A stretch of 64,000 nt of DNA from Sulfuricurvum sp. (GTDB lineage Bacteria > Campylobacterota > Campylobacteria > Campylobacterales > Sulfurimonadaceae): contig JAUYRN010000012.1 in NCBI GenBank assembly GCA_030696775.1, forward strand, positions 191,426 to 255,425. The letters are read 5' to 3'. Positions 1 through 11,098 of this stretch are shown here, piece after piece. The notes beneath the pieces are model-generated. The model was not told where the DNA came from. It made no database searches and saw only the letters and a list, made by a program, of their open reading frames with translations. Each line of letters starts with the position of its first letter. Positions within the stretch are counted from its first letter, which is position 1. The position numbers and the translations under genes were made by a program.

Positions 1-970
1 TTTTAAGTGCTATGGCCTGACATACGGCGCAGTCTGATTTATCAATATCGTGAGGATGCAAAATATCATGATTATCCTGTCCCACCAGTTCCCCAGACGT
101 TTTACCAAAACATCTGGTTGTTGCTTGATTAACCTGACGCACTATCCCCTCAGCATCTGCAACCACAACAGAAACAGGTATCGTATCGTAAGTATTAGAT
201 GCCTTTGCCATCATCGAAAAAGGCTCTTTAAGTGCGGCAACGATAATCCCTTGAAATATCATCCAATAAGAAAGAAACTTAAAGATATGTCCTATAACGT
301 GCGTAGTTCCATAAATATCTGCAGCATACATAGTGAAACAAATCTCTGCCGCAATTCCAAATGTCAAGGATAACTGTATCAGGCCATACATTGTTGGATT
401 AAACGTATTTTTCTTTCTATAATAGATCCACATACCAAGCAGTGAAAACACTATAACAGCATACTCGAGTCCGATTTTTATCGGAGTCAACCCTTTTGAA
501 GAATACATTAGTGGAACAACATCCATAAAGATACCTAGATAAATGCAGATTGATAGTGCACCAACAACACTAAAAACTAAACCCGAGGAGACTCTCTTAA
601 AAAGGATAAATGGAGCCAATAAAATTGTTATGATCCACAGTAAACGCGCAAAAATCCATAATGTTGTTGCAGTATTTGGTGTTAAAATATCCGAATACAA
701 ATTCATACCGTGATAACTAAGCATGTGAAAAAGATCTAAAAAAGCAACCCAGAAAAAGCCAATCCCCAACATAAGGAGAAAATTGTTTCTGGTAAATGTA
801 TGCATATAATAGGCGATCACGGCAATGATGATCCCCACAATAACTGCAAATAATTCAACGATTACATGAAAAAGCAAATAGCCTTCATTGAGTCGAATAA
901 AAACCAATACACCGATTAAAACGATAGGTAATAGGAAACTAATGGGATCATATTTTTTAAAAAAATTCAA
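1..970 (-). CDS. MASE3-PAS membrane sensor protein (partial, C-terminus outside window)
   Basis: The reverse strand is open from about 970 to the window edge. My translation gives an N-terminal block of several hydrophobic helices with the signature FFWVAFLDLFHMLSYHGMN, which matches MASE3 membrane sensor domains. Near the edge it reads SGELVGQDNHDILHPHDIDK, a PAS-domain signature, followed by DCAVCQ. The output domain (GGDEF, histidine kinase or other) is cut off. The start is uncertain: a TTG at 970 has AGGA eight bases upstream, and in-frame ATG/GTG codons lie further upstream inside the preceding gene. It overlaps the 3' end of the response regulator gene by about 14 bases, so it is probably the last or a late gene of the chemotaxis operon. 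Confidence 0.75.
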   Translation of the reverse strand, partial: MNFFKKYDPISFLLPIVLIGVLVFIRLNEGYLLFHVIVELFAVIVGIIIAVIAYYMHTFTRNNFLLMLGIGFFWVAFLDLFHMLSYHGMNLYSDILTPNTATTLWIFARLLWIITILLAPFILFKRVSSGLVFSVVGALSICIYLGIFMDVVPLMYSSKGLTPIKIGLEYAVIVFSLLGMWIYYRKKNTFNPTMYGLIQLSLTFGIAAEICFTMYAADIYGTTHVIGHIFKFLSYWMIFQGIIVAALKEPFSMMAKASNTYDTIPVSVVVADAEGIVRQVNQATTRCFGKTSGELVGQDNHDILHPHDIDKSDCAVCQAIALK

Positions 971-2009
971 TATCACCATCCTCGTCATCATTCTCATCGG
1001 GATGAATGAGTGAGATAATTTGCTGAATGCTCAACGTAGTAGGCTGATGAATATGATGAATATTTTTCATCGCCATGCTTTCGGTGGCAAAGCGTTTTAC
1101 ATAAATGCTTAAATCGATACAAATAGCATCAAAAAGTTTGAGTATATGATCCGGTTTGCTATCGAGCATTACAATAAAATCTTTTTCATCTGCGATAAGA
1201 CGGGAAAGTCTTTCCAAACTTTCTGCTAAGGGATCTAAAAATGGGCTGTAACGAAACAAAATATTGGATATTTTGGAAATAGCATCACGTACTCTATAAA
1301 TATGATTTATCTGAGAATCTTGGGTATAAAGAGAAAGTTCATCTGGAATTTCACTCAATAAATCTCCCATCTCCTCACAATCATCCCAAATAAAAACAAC
1401 TTTTTCATGACCTTGATCTTCATCATTGGCAAAATATTCTTCTAAAAGCTGTGATTTATCCTCCGCATGTGCTTGCGTAGAGAGTTCACCCAATTGGTCG
1501 TTTTTGATGTCGACTGTATGCAAATACGAGGTCAAGACTCCCACCATTTGTTTGAGTTTTTTTCGTTCTGCCTGAAGTGCATCGAAAAGCTCGATATTCG
1601 TATTTTGTGCATCTGCATCTCGACAAACAGGATAGAGTACCGTCAGCATGTCATCAAGATTGATAGGTTTAATGATAAAACTGCTCACACCTTTTCGAAT
1701 GAGATTAAGCAGTATCGTCGTTTCATCGTGCGCTGAAATTGCTATGATTTTTTGCTCAGGATTTATTTCCCGTATACGTTCTATCATATCTATGCCATTC
1801 ATGACAGGCATATTGATGTCGGTTATAACGACGTCATAAAGAGTATTATTGTATTTTTCCAACCCTTCTTTGCCGTTTGATGCTAAATCAACACGTTCAA
1901 AAAGTGGCTCAAATACCTTAGCCGTTTCTTCTCTTAAAGAATCATTATCTTCTACATACAACATTTTTAATCGAAGTGAAAACTTCTGCAAATTTTTAAT
2001 CGTAATCAT
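957..2009 (-). CDS. Response regulator with CheY-like receiver domain and unassigned C-terminus
   Basis: 350 aa. Residues about 15-130 form a receiver domain: acidic pair E20-D21, phospho-acceptor D64 in VVITDINMPVMNG, and the conserved Lys in FIIKP. The remaining ~220 residues match no output domain that I recognise. They are rich in acidic and hydrophobic positions, and the protein ends with a very acidic tail. It sits 130 bases downstream of cheB and may have its own promoter. Family knowledge says the receiver is phosphorylated by a histidine kinase, here possibly CheA. Whether the C-terminus binds protein, DNA or a motor part cannot be told from the sequence. Confidence 0.8.
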   Translation of the reverse strand: MITIKNLQKFSLRLKMLYVEDNDSLREETAKVFEPLFERVDLASNGKEGLEKYNNTLYDVVITDINMPVMNGIDMIERIREINPEQKIIAISAHDETTILLNLIRKGVSSFIIKPINLDDMLTVLYPVCRDADAQNTNIELFDALQAERKKLKQMVGVLTSYLHTVDIKNDQLGELSTQAHAEDKSQLLEEYFANDEDQGHEKVVFIWDDCEEMGDLLSEIPDELSLYTQDSQINHIYRVRDAISKISNILFRYSPFLDPLAESLERLSRLIADEKDFIVMLDSKPDHILKLFDAICIDLSIYVKRFATESMAMKNIHHIHQPTTLSIQQIISLIHPDENDDEDGDIEFF

Positions 2010-2036
2010 TGTCCTATACCTGTCCTAAAAAATCTT

Positions 2037-2067
2037 AATTTACTGCTTTTTTGGTGCATTTTGTCAA
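2037..2067 (-). promoter_or_regulatory. Candidate sigma-70 promoter for the response regulator gene
   Basis: On the minus strand a perfect TTGACA (rc of 2062-2067) precedes an AT-rich GTAAATT about 18-19 bases downstream (2037-2043). It lies 28-58 bases before the ATG at 2009, within the gap between cheB and the response regulator. The -10 is poor, so this is a weak call. Confidence 0.35.
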
Positions 2068-2141
2068 ATATATTAATAACATTTAGTCATTATTTTCACT
2101 CATATCATAGATATAAAAAATCACAAAACAGTCTCAGTATA

Positions 2142-3650
<1,509 letters not shown>

Positions 3651-3651
<1 letters not shown>

Positions 3652-4445
3652 TAGAGTTCTATTGCATCATCAAAGGATTCGAATAAAAATTCATTTGAAC
3701 CGCAGGCTTGAGAATCGGGAAGTGCTGATTGGAGAGGAAATGTCATGGTAAATGTTACCGTTGAGTCCTGTGAATCATAATCGATAGTTCCATCCAATCG
3801 TTCACATAGCTCACGTGCAATGCTTAGTCCAAGACCCAGACCATGATCACCTTGCGGTCCGTTGGCAAAACGGGTAAAGATTTGTGGTTTATACTCTACG
3901 TGAGGGAGTGTGCCTTGATTTTTAATTGCAACAATAAGGTTGGAATCATTTTGTGTAATATCAACATTCACAATTCCCCCGACATCTCCATAATGGCATG
4001 CGTTGGCTAAAACATTTTTGAGAATGAGATAAAGTTTTCTAGGATCGGAGACGATTTTTACTTCCAAATCACTCTCAACTTTAACGGTAATATTTTTATT
4101 TTTTATGCGATATTTAAACGATTCCAGCGCTTCTTTAATCAAAACTTTTGGGTCAACCAGCGCATAGGTACTGTCCATATTTCCACTCTCTATTTCAGAG
4201 GCAGCTACAAGATTTTGGATTCGAGAATCCAACAGCAGAGCTTCTTCGTGCGCTAAATCAAAAATAGCTTCCCGAACATCGCCCACAGGCGGTGCTAAAT
4301 GAGGTATCATCCCTAAAAGCGCTGTCATCGGATTGTTAAGCTCATTGGCAATCAGGGATAAAAACCGTGACTTTGCTTTTTCACTTTCGATGAGTTGTTT
4401 GTTCAAATCTAAAATTTTACGGCTTAAAAAAGTTATTTCATCCAT
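3651..4445 (-). CDS. Histidine-kinase-like ATPase protein lacking the phospho-acceptor His
   Basis: 264 aa, soluble, no membrane segment. Residues 1-30 are a short coiled coil. The dimerisation helix reads LIANELNNPMTALLG where kinases have SHELRTPL: Asn34 (codon AAT, 4344-4346) replaces the phospho-acceptor His. The catalytic ATPase domain looks intact, with an N box (NVLANACHYGD) and a G box (GLGLGLSIARELCERLDG). It lies between the PAS/MCP-like gene and cheD, with an overlap to cheD. Likely roles, inferred only, are an ATP-binding regulator, a partner of another kinase, or a dead kinase. Confidence 0.85.
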
Positions 4446-4446
4446 G

Positions 4447-5802
4447 TTATTGTTTCCTTCTTTGCAGGATTAAAATCTCTTCTTTTAACAATTTTGATAC
4501 TTTTTCAATACCGGCTGATTTTTCCATCAAAAGTCGATTTTCAGAATAAAAACTTCCTCCCATTTTTTGCATTGTTTCAATCTCATGCGAGGTTTGCTGT
4601 ACCAACGTTTTGAGCTGTGAGAAGATAACTTGAAACCGTGCGGACTCATCTTGACTTGCAGCAGCTTCGATAATGCCATAAATTTGAACGTAGCCCAAAT
4701 ACATCATTTGCTGTTCGAGCTGATTTAGATTAGTCAGTGTCTCTTGAATTTTTATCTCAAGCTGTGCTTGAACCGCATTTAACTTATCCGTATAGTTTAT
4801 GACCAAAACGACTAAATCGTTCATATTATTCACTATCTCATCCATCCCAGATTTATCGCATTTGTGCAATACTTCTTCTAAAAAAAAGAGCACCATCTCA
4901 ATTTGCAGTCGTATGGCGGAAACAGAAAAAATTACCTCGTTAAGTAAAAGCGTTATCATCTCAACATTACTATGAATCTGATCGATTAGTGCATCATTTT
5001 CTTTTGCATTAATCCGAATATCGCGAGCAAGGACACCAAATGTTTCGCCACCATTTTCGATTTTATAGGACGATACCGAGGCATTGAGTGACAAAAAGAC
5101 GATCTCACGGGCAAGTAAACGCAAGACCAGACCTTTTTCTTCAAACATCGACTTTACTTGGCTAAACATCTCTATTTTATCAAACCAGCTGTCGTACTCT
5201 TTCATGAGCGTCTTACTGTGACTGTAAGCCAAGGTCAAAGGAGATTCACTCTGCGATTCATCTTTTGAAGGAGAAATGACCTTTTGTCGCTCTTGCAACT
5301 CCTGGAGTAAAACCTCACTCATAAAGTGATCATACGATGTGTATCCTAGCTCACTTAATAGTTGTGGAAAGAGTGTAGCACTGGCTTCAACATTCTCTTT
5401 TGTTTCTGCCATCAATAATTTAAAATAGAGCTCTTTTGCTGCTGCGAAGAGCGTGCTGTTGGGTTTAATTCGAATCGAAACATAGCGGTCATCGAGAGGA
5501 AAAACGACCGCTAAAACCCAATAGTATCCCCCCTCTTTTGTTTTGTTTTTCACATACGCCACAATCGGTTTACCCGCTTGCAAATACTCCCAAAATGTTT
5601 TAAAAATAATTTTAGGCATATCTGGATGGCGGATAATGTTATGAAAACTTCCGATTAATTCGTCTTTTCTATAGCCGCTTATTCGAATAAATACTTCATT
5701 TCCGGAACGAATCGTACTGTCTTGATTGGTAATCGAAAAAAAGAGCTCATTGATGTCGAATTTGGCCTCTTTAAGTGTCATAGCAGTTTGTAGTTTCTCC
5801 AT
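4447..5802 (-). CDS. Aer-like PAS protein with degenerate MCP-type signalling region
   Basis: 451 aa. Residues about 15-130 form an Aer-type PAS domain (DSTIRSGNEVFIRISGY, HNIIRHPDMP, GGYYWVLAVVFPL), the kind that often binds FAD or another redox cofactor. There is no membrane segment. The middle contains IVFLSLNASVSSYKIENGG followed by FGVLARDIRINAKEND, which aligns by eye with the MCP hairpin tip (LALNAAIEAARAGE...GFAVVADEVR), but the conserved IEAARAGE block is lost. The C-terminus is long coiled coil. It was probably an energy-taxis receptor and is now diverged. It starts 10 bases after cheR. Confidence 0.8.
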   Translation of the reverse strand: MEKLQTAMTLKEAKFDINELFFSITNQDSTIRSGNEVFIRISGYRKDELIGSFHNIIRHPDMPKIIFKTFWEYLQAGKPIVAYVKNKTKEGGYYWVLAVVFPLDDRYVSIRIKPNSTLFAAAKELYFKLLMAETKENVEASATLFPQLLSELGYTSYDHFMSEVLLQELQERQKVISPSKDESQSESPLTLAYSHSKTLMKEYDSWFDKIEMFSQVKSMFEEKGLVLRLLAREIVFLSLNASVSSYKIENGGETFGVLARDIRINAKENDALIDQIHSNVEMITLLLNEVIFSVSAIRLQIEMVLFFLEEVLHKCDKSGMDEIVNNMNDLVVLVINYTDKLNAVQAQLEIKIQETLTNLNQLEQQMMYLGYVQIYGIIEAAASQDESARFQVIFSQLKTLVQQTSHEIETMQKMGGSFYSENRLLMEKSAGIEKVSKLLKEEILILQRRKQ

Positions 5803-5812
5803 AGGAGCCCTT

Positions 5813-6637
5813 TTATAAACGTTGATAGATCGACGAGCCTAAAAGCTTTAGTGTCTCGCGATGGGTGGTCAAAGATTCGGAACTCCCTAAAAAAAGAGGA
5901 GCTCCTTTTGGCAATACCGTAGTAAAACGGCCGATTAGTTCATGACGAGTCGTATCATCAAAGTAAATCATCACATTACGGCAAAAAACCATATCAAATT
6001 TATTTTTGAAAAAAAATGGATCGGTTACCAGATTATAAAGACGAAATAGTACTTTCTCACGTAAATGTGGTGCTATCTGATACGTCAATCCTTCTTGCGT
6101 TTTTACTTTATCAAATGCACGGTGGAGAATCTCTTTGGAAAGTGATTCTACTTGCTTGGCATCATAGTTTCCGGCTATTGCCTTTGAGAGGACTTTAGCA
6201 GAGATATCGGTTGCCAAAATCTTGATATCCCATTGCTCAAAATCGCTCAAATGATGCTGTAAAAACATCAAAATAGTATACGGCTCTTCCCCGCTCGAAC
6301 ACCCAGCTGACCAGATACGAATTTTTTTCTCCCGCTTTGACGCAATCAGTGCCGGTAAATACGTTTCCAGCCATTTCCATTGCGCCCCTTCACGGAAAAA
6401 GGAGGTAACGTTGGTGGATATGGCATTGATAAACAATGCTAATTCTTCGCCCGATTCTTCCACGATCAAATAATCATAATACGCACGGAATGAGTTTAAA
6501 CCCAACTGATTGAGCCGTTTGTTCAGCCGTCCTTTTACCAATGTACTTTTTTGTTCAGACAATGCGATTCCGACTTTGTCATAAATATAACGACGGAAAA
6601 GGGCAAATTCTTCCGGTTTTAACTCAATTTCCACCAT
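5813..6637 (-). CDS. cheR: Chemotaxis protein methyltransferase CheR
   Basis: 274 aa, full length. The N-terminal all-helical domain (residues 1-75) is followed by a SAM-dependent methyltransferase domain with RIWSAGCSSGEEPYTILM (SAM-binding motif I), ILATDIS and FCRNVMIYFD. It transfers methyl groups from SAM to receptor glutamates. Its start overlaps the cheA stop by 14 bases, so the two are translationally coupled. Confidence 0.95.
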   Translation of the reverse strand: MVEIELKPEEFALFRRYIYDKVGIALSEQKSTLVKGRLNKRLNQLGLNSFRAYYDYLIVEESGEELALFINAISTNVTSFFREGAQWKWLETYLPALIASKREKKIRIWSAGCSSGEEPYTILMFLQHHLSDFEQWDIKILATDISAKVLSKAIAGNYDAKQVESLSKEILHRAFDKVKTQEGLTYQIAPHLREKVLFRLYNLVTDPFFFKNKFDMVFCRNVMIYFDDTTRHELIGRFTTVLPKGAPLFLGSSESLTTHRETLKLLGSSIYQRL

Positions 6638-8702
6638 GAGGAGCCTCGATTAGAGGACGCAGTTCATCGACATTGAGAATAAGTGCAATGTCACCGCTTC
6701 CTAAAATTGCACCGCCTGTGATCTCTTTGAGTTTAGCCAATGCCTTGCCCAATGGTTTAATCACCACCTGCTGGCGCCCTACGAGCTCATCCACCATAAT
6801 AGCAATACGTCCGGCTTCCGTTTCAACGCAGACTAAAATTCCCTCCCACGGCTCAATGCGCTTGGTGGGGAGTTCAAATATATCACTGAGACGGATAACC
6901 GGTATATGCTGTCCTCGCAGAGAGACAAATTCCCCTTTTTCTTTGAGCGCATGGACGATTTCACGTTCGGGTCGGAAGGATTCCACCACACTAAGAGTAG
7001 GAATAATATAAATCTCACCGGCAGCTTGCACCAGCATCCCATCTATAATTGCCAACGTCAGAGGAAGAACCATAGAGAATGTTGTCCCTACTCCCTCTTT
7101 GGATTCAATTTCGATCTTCCCACGCAGTTTTTCAATCGATGTCTTAACCACATCCAAACCAACCCCGCGTCCAGAGAGATCGCTGATAGCATCCGCTGTT
7201 GAAAACCCCGGTTGCATGATGAGTGCGAAAATTTGAGAATCAGTCAGATGTTCATCCCCTGCTATTATCCCTCGCTCAATCGCTTTTTTCAATACTTTTT
7301 CTTTGTTGATTCCTCGTCCGTCGTCACTGACACTGATAACGATACTACCACTTTTATGATAGGCACGCAGTGTTATCATCCCTTCTACTTTTTTACCGAC
7401 ACTCAGTCTCTCAGCGGCATCTGCTTCAAGCCCGTGATCGATGGCATTTCGGATAATATGGATCAATGGATCAGAAAGACTGTCAATCATCGTCTTGTCG
7501 ATTTCAGTTTCTTCACCTTGAACGTTTAGGTGAAGCTCTTTTCCCGTCTTTTTAGACGTGTCCCGAACCACTCGTTTCATCTTGTCAAAAGTATCACGTA
7601 TTGCGACCATTCGCAGACTCATAACCCGGTCTTGAATCCGTTTGGTAATTTTAGACAGCGTTTCGATGGCTCGACTGATCGATTCATCTTCAATGGCACG
7701 TATTTTTTCATTTTGAGCGATAAAATTTTGGGCGATTACCAGTTCACCAACCGAATCAAAAAGCTCATCGAGTTTGAACGTATCAATACGGATAGTCGAT
7801 TTTGGTGCATTCGCAGTGGATGTTTTTATCGCCTCTATATCGGGACTTTTTTCAACAACAACCGCTTTTACTTTTTCTACAGCCACAACGATAGGGTCAA
7901 TGAGCACGATGCTGTATTCATGCTCGGATAAATATTCAAAATTTTCTGCCACATCGTTTGGTGTTTGAGCACTCAAAAGAATTGCGCTTACTCTGGTGAT
8001 CGCATTTTCATCACTGGTAAAGGTATCCAAAGAAGGAACATTATCAAGCTCAAAGAAACTTTCCAATGCAGTTGCGTTTTCAGCCAACAACTTCAAAAAC
8101 AAAAGATGATCGAATCCTCGTTTATAGCAATCAACATCAAGTGTTAACTCAATTTGATAAAGATTTAAACCCTCAGTACGCATAGCTTGATGGATTTCAA
8201 TACTTCGTTCTATCGCTGTGTCATCAAGCTGAAAATCACAAAAAGCAAATTCTGTGGCTAAATCATTAAATACTTGAGAATTTACTTCTATACTCGGTTC
8301 TACAGGTTTGTTTTTTTTCGACGCAATGAGATGTTTGATCTTCTCTAAACATCCTGCATAATCTGCCGGTAAATCAGGAAGTGCATCGAGTTCACATATC
8401 ATGACCTCTTTTATAATGTCCACACTACCGACAAAGAGTTCCAGATGATGCTCTTCAACGTCCTCTTTGGTACTGCGATAATGGTCGAGGACATCTTCGA
8501 AATGGTGTACAAATTCTCCCAAACGGGTAAATCCAAACGCATTGGCATTTCCCTTTAGGGTATGAACTCCTCTGAAAATCTCATTCAGTAGATCAAAATC
8601 AGCCGAGTTCTCTTCAAATCTGAGAATATCGACATCCAATTTTTCGATGATCTCACCCGCTTCTTCGATAAAAATCGCTTTGACTTGTTCTTGTTTAGTC
8701 AT
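6624..8702 (-). CDS. cheA: Chemotaxis histidine kinase CheA
   Basis: 692 aa from the ATG at 8702. An upstream in-frame codon at 8750 exists but lies inside the preceding gene, and MTKQEQVKAIF is the normal beginning. Domains in order: Hpt (P1) with phospho-His47 in IFRGVHTLKGNANAFG; a variable P2 region (about 140-310); dimerisation P3 (around SVGELVIAQNFIA); ATPase P4 with HIIRNAIDHGLE, SVSDDGRGIN and GRGVGLDVVK; and a CheW-like P5 domain to the end. It phosphorylates CheY and CheB. No receiver domain is fused, unlike many Campylobacterota CheA proteins. Confidence 0.95.
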   Translation of the reverse strand: MTKQEQVKAIFIEEAGEIIEKLDVDILRFEENSADFDLLNEIFRGVHTLKGNANAFGFTRLGEFVHHFEDVLDHYRSTKEDVEEHHLELFVGSVDIIKEVMICELDALPDLPADYAGCLEKIKHLIASKKNKPVEPSIEVNSQVFNDLATEFAFCDFQLDDTAIERSIEIHQAMRTEGLNLYQIELTLDVDCYKRGFDHLLFLKLLAENATALESFFELDNVPSLDTFTSDENAITRVSAILLSAQTPNDVAENFEYLSEHEYSIVLIDPIVVAVEKVKAVVVEKSPDIEAIKTSTANAPKSTIRIDTFKLDELFDSVGELVIAQNFIAQNEKIRAIEDESISRAIETLSKITKRIQDRVMSLRMVAIRDTFDKMKRVVRDTSKKTGKELHLNVQGEETEIDKTMIDSLSDPLIHIIRNAIDHGLEADAAERLSVGKKVEGMITLRAYHKSGSIVISVSDDGRGINKEKVLKKAIERGIIAGDEHLTDSQIFALIMQPGFSTADAISDLSGRGVGLDVVKTSIEKLRGKIEIESKEGVGTTFSMVLPLTLAIIDGMLVQAAGEIYIIPTLSVVESFRPEREIVHALKEKGEFVSLRGQHIPVIRLSDIFELPTKRIEPWEGILVCVETEAGRIAIMVDELVGRQQVVIKPLGKALAKLKEITGGAILGSGDIALILNVDELRPLIEAPHGGN

Positions 8703-8958
8703 GACACATCCAATGCAACGTTCCGTAGGCAGCCGATACGGCTTCACCACGTTCGATAAAAGGTATTTTCAGCTCTTTTTTTGTTCGTTTTAAACTCATC
8801 AACAGTGCTAACAATGCACTGTTTCGCAGCTGTGTGCCATCTTCGGCTTCAATGGTTTCTATGTATTCCAAACGAGGTCGGACAAACGCTTCAAACTCTC
8901 GAATCTCTTCCATCGACATATCCAATCCTATCGTGAGGACATCTCCGTCGAATTGCAT
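8695..8958 (-). CDS. Small STAS-like protein in the chemotaxis operon
   Basis: 87 aa. The pattern of a short beta strand (DVLTIGL), then helices, and SALLALLMSLKRTKKELKI resembles the core of STAS/MlaB-like domains, although the usual phosphorylatable Ser/Thr context is only partly there (residue S48 in RNSALLA). It starts 2 bases after the mcp stop and overlaps cheA by 8 bases, so it is a cotranslated operon member. The function is unknown. A scaffold or regulatory role near CheA is inferred from position only. Confidence 0.65.
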   Translation of the reverse strand: MQFDGDVLTIGLDMSMEEIREFEAFVRPRLEYIETIEAEDGTQLRNSALLALLMSLKRTKKELKIPFIERGEAVSAAYGTLHWMCHD

Positions 8959-8959
8959 C

Positions 8960-10597
8960 TTAGAACTCTTTCAAATCATCTTCATGGAGAGGAAAAATAT
9001 CATCCGCTTTAGTGGAAGAGCCTCTGCTTTGAGGAATATTCATAGTTCTACGTTGAGCTACTGGAGCTTTCATCTCTAAATGACGGAGCGGTTTTGCTTT
9101 TGCTACTGGAGCATCCGTTGTCATTCCTACCATTTGAGCAAGTACTCGTACGGTTTCCATCATCGAGGTAGCTTGAGCGTTGAGCTCTTCAGCAGCCGCA
9201 GCGGCTTCTTCCGAGTTGGCAGCAACTTGCTGTGTCACTTGATCGACCTGTCCCATAGCTTGGTTGATTTGAGTCATACCCTCAGCTTGTTCTTTACCGG
9301 CAATGGCAATTTCACCAATAAGATTAGAGACTTTTTTCGACTGTTCGACAATTTCTTGGAATGACGTATGGGTTGCGAGGGCGATTTGATTTCCCTCTTT
9401 GATCTGAGAGACAACCTCTTCGATAATCACAGAGGTCTCTTTTGCAGCAGATGCCGCACGTTGTGCAAGATTTCGCACTTCATCCGCTACGACCGCAAAG
9501 CCCAAACCATGTTCACCTGCACGAGCGGCTTCGACAGCTGCATTGAGCGCCAAAAGATTGGTTTGGAATGCGATTTGATCGATAGTTTTTATGATTCCTG
9601 ATATTTTTGCCGCTGAATCGGTAATAGCGTGCATGGAACGAGAAAGCTGTTCCCCTTTTTCAAATCCTGCACGTGCAGAATCATTGGCATTTTTAGCCAA
9701 AATATCCGCTTGACGTGCGTTATCGGTGTTTTGTGTATTGATCGCCGTACTCTCTTCTAAGGTTGCACTTACCTCTTCAACGCTCGACGCTTGTTCACTG
9801 GCTCCTTGTGCAAGAGATGAAGACGATGCGGCTACTTGATCGGAAGCCGACGTGATTTGCATCGCGCCATCACGGATAGAGGTCACGCTGGATGTAATAG
9901 AACGAGTAATGGAACGAATGATTGCCCATGCCAAAAGTATTGCAAAAAGAATCGAACCAAATGCGATAAACATAAACATCTGTTTATACGAAGTTGATTC
10001 TTCTTTTGCTTCTTTATTCGTATCATCGACAAGTTGTTTATTAATATCGTATACATTCTGTAAATGCGTTCCCGAAGCTTTACGTTTTGCACGTATCGAT
10101 TCGAGCTGGTCGGTCATCTGTACGAAAAGAGCATCAATCTGGAGAGGATCATTTGTTTTAGCCAAAGCATCAACCACTTCACGCTGAAATTTATCACTCT
10201 GTTCTCTCCATGGCCCATAAAAAACTTTAAATTGTTTCCATTCTTCGGCTTCTTCTTTAGATTGAGGAAGTGGTTCGTAGACCTTTATTCCATTGTCAAT
10301 TCGTTCAAATCCTTTGCTCATTTCTTCTGAAGCATTGACCATTTTTTCCTGTAATTTTGGATCACCCTTAAGCCCGCGAACACGATTCATCTGAATCGCT
10401 ACTAACTGCGTTCCATTACGAATACTTCCTGAACTAATCAATGAAGGGACACGGACATCTCCAATTTCAATAATATCTGCCTGCCATCCAACTGTCGCTT
10501 TATAGCCCATAATCCCCAAAACGATCATGGCAAGAACCATCATTCCGGTCAATAACATTAACTTGCTTTGCAATACCATATTTTCTAACCAATTCAT
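8960..10597 (-). CDS. Methyl-accepting chemotaxis protein
   Basis: 545 aa from the ATG at 10597, which has AGGGAG six bases upstream. One membrane helix is at residues ~8-30 and a second at ~205-225. Between them is a ~170-aa periplasmic four-helix-bundle ligand domain. After a HAMP-like segment comes the cytoplasmic coiled coil with the invariant tip, NLLALNAAVEAARAGEHG then GFAVVADEVRNLAQRAA. Flanking QASSVEEVSATLEE and EEAAAAAEELNAQA segments are typical methylation regions. No CheR-tethering pentapeptide is evident. It overlaps no neighbour and lies directly behind cheW. Confidence 0.93.
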   Translation of the reverse strand: MNWLENMVLQSKLMLLTGMMVLAMIVLGIMGYKATVGWQADIIEIGDVRVPSLISSGSIRNGTQLVAIQMNRVRGLKGDPKLQEKMVNASEEMSKGFERIDNGIKVYEPLPQSKEEAEEWKQFKVFYGPWREQSDKFQREVVDALAKTNDPLQIDALFVQMTDQLESIRAKRKASGTHLQNVYDINKQLVDDTNKEAKEESTSYKQMFMFIAFGSILFAILLAWAIIRSITRSITSSVTSIRDGAMQITSASDQVAASSSSLAQGASEQASSVEEVSATLEESTAINTQNTDNARQADILAKNANDSARAGFEKGEQLSRSMHAITDSAAKISGIIKTIDQIAFQTNLLALNAAVEAARAGEHGLGFAVVADEVRNLAQRAASAAKETSVIIEEVVSQIKEGNQIALATHTSFQEIVEQSKKVSNLIGEIAIAGKEQAEGMTQINQAMGQVDQVTQQVAANSEEAAAAAEELNAQATSMMETVRVLAQMVGMTTDAPVAKAKPLRHLEMKAPVAQRRTMNIPQSRGSSTKADDIFPLHEDDLKEF

Positions 10598-10598
10598 C

Positions 10599-11096
10599 TC
10601 ATTCTCCCTCACGCATTTGTATTTGCTGTATTTGTTCTAAACTCACCAACTCATCGGCTTCAAAAAGCTTGAGCACATCCAAAATCATCACAACATTTTC
10701 TTCGATCTGAGCCATAGCGCAAATGAAATCAGTATCGATATGACTGCCAAATTTAGGTGGCTCACTCAAACGCGCCGTATCGATAGAGGCAACCTCTTCG
10801 ACACGATCAACGATAAATCCAATATTAACTTTTTCCACTTCAACAATAATAATTGCTGTGTGCATCGTTTCCTCTTGTGGCTCCATCCCAAAACGAAGAC
10901 GGGTATCAACGACGGGGATAATCGATCCTCTTAAATTGATCACGCCGCGCATATAGTGAGGAGTTTTAGGTACTTGAGTCACTTTCATCATCGCAATGAT
11001 CTCTTTGATCCGATCGATTGAGATTCCGTATTGTTCTTCTCCTAGGAAAAAAGTGAGGTAGCGTTCCTTTCGTGACTGGACGATATTGGACTCCAT
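10599..11096 (-). CDS. cheW: Chemotaxis coupling protein CheW
   Basis: 165 aa, a single CheW domain. Diagnostic stretches are YLTFFLGEEQYGISIDRIKE, the MRGVINLRGSIIPVVDTR motif and FIVDRVEEVASID. It links receptors to CheA. It starts 2 bases after the cheY stop and ends beside mcp, so it is an operon member. Confidence 0.95.
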   Translation of the reverse strand: MESNIVQSRKERYLTFFLGEEQYGISIDRIKEIIAMMKVTQVPKTPHYMRGVINLRGSIIPVVDTRLRFGMEPQEETMHTAIIIVEVEKVNIGFIVDRVEEVASIDTARLSEPPKFGSHIDTDFICAMAQIEENVVMILDVLKLFEADELVSLEQIQQIQMREGE

Positions 11097-11098
11097 TG

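Noticed and set aside
8702-8750. Longer cheA start at 8750
   Set aside because: The extra residues (KPYRLPTERCIGCV) lie inside the preceding small gene and do not look like the start of an Hpt domain.
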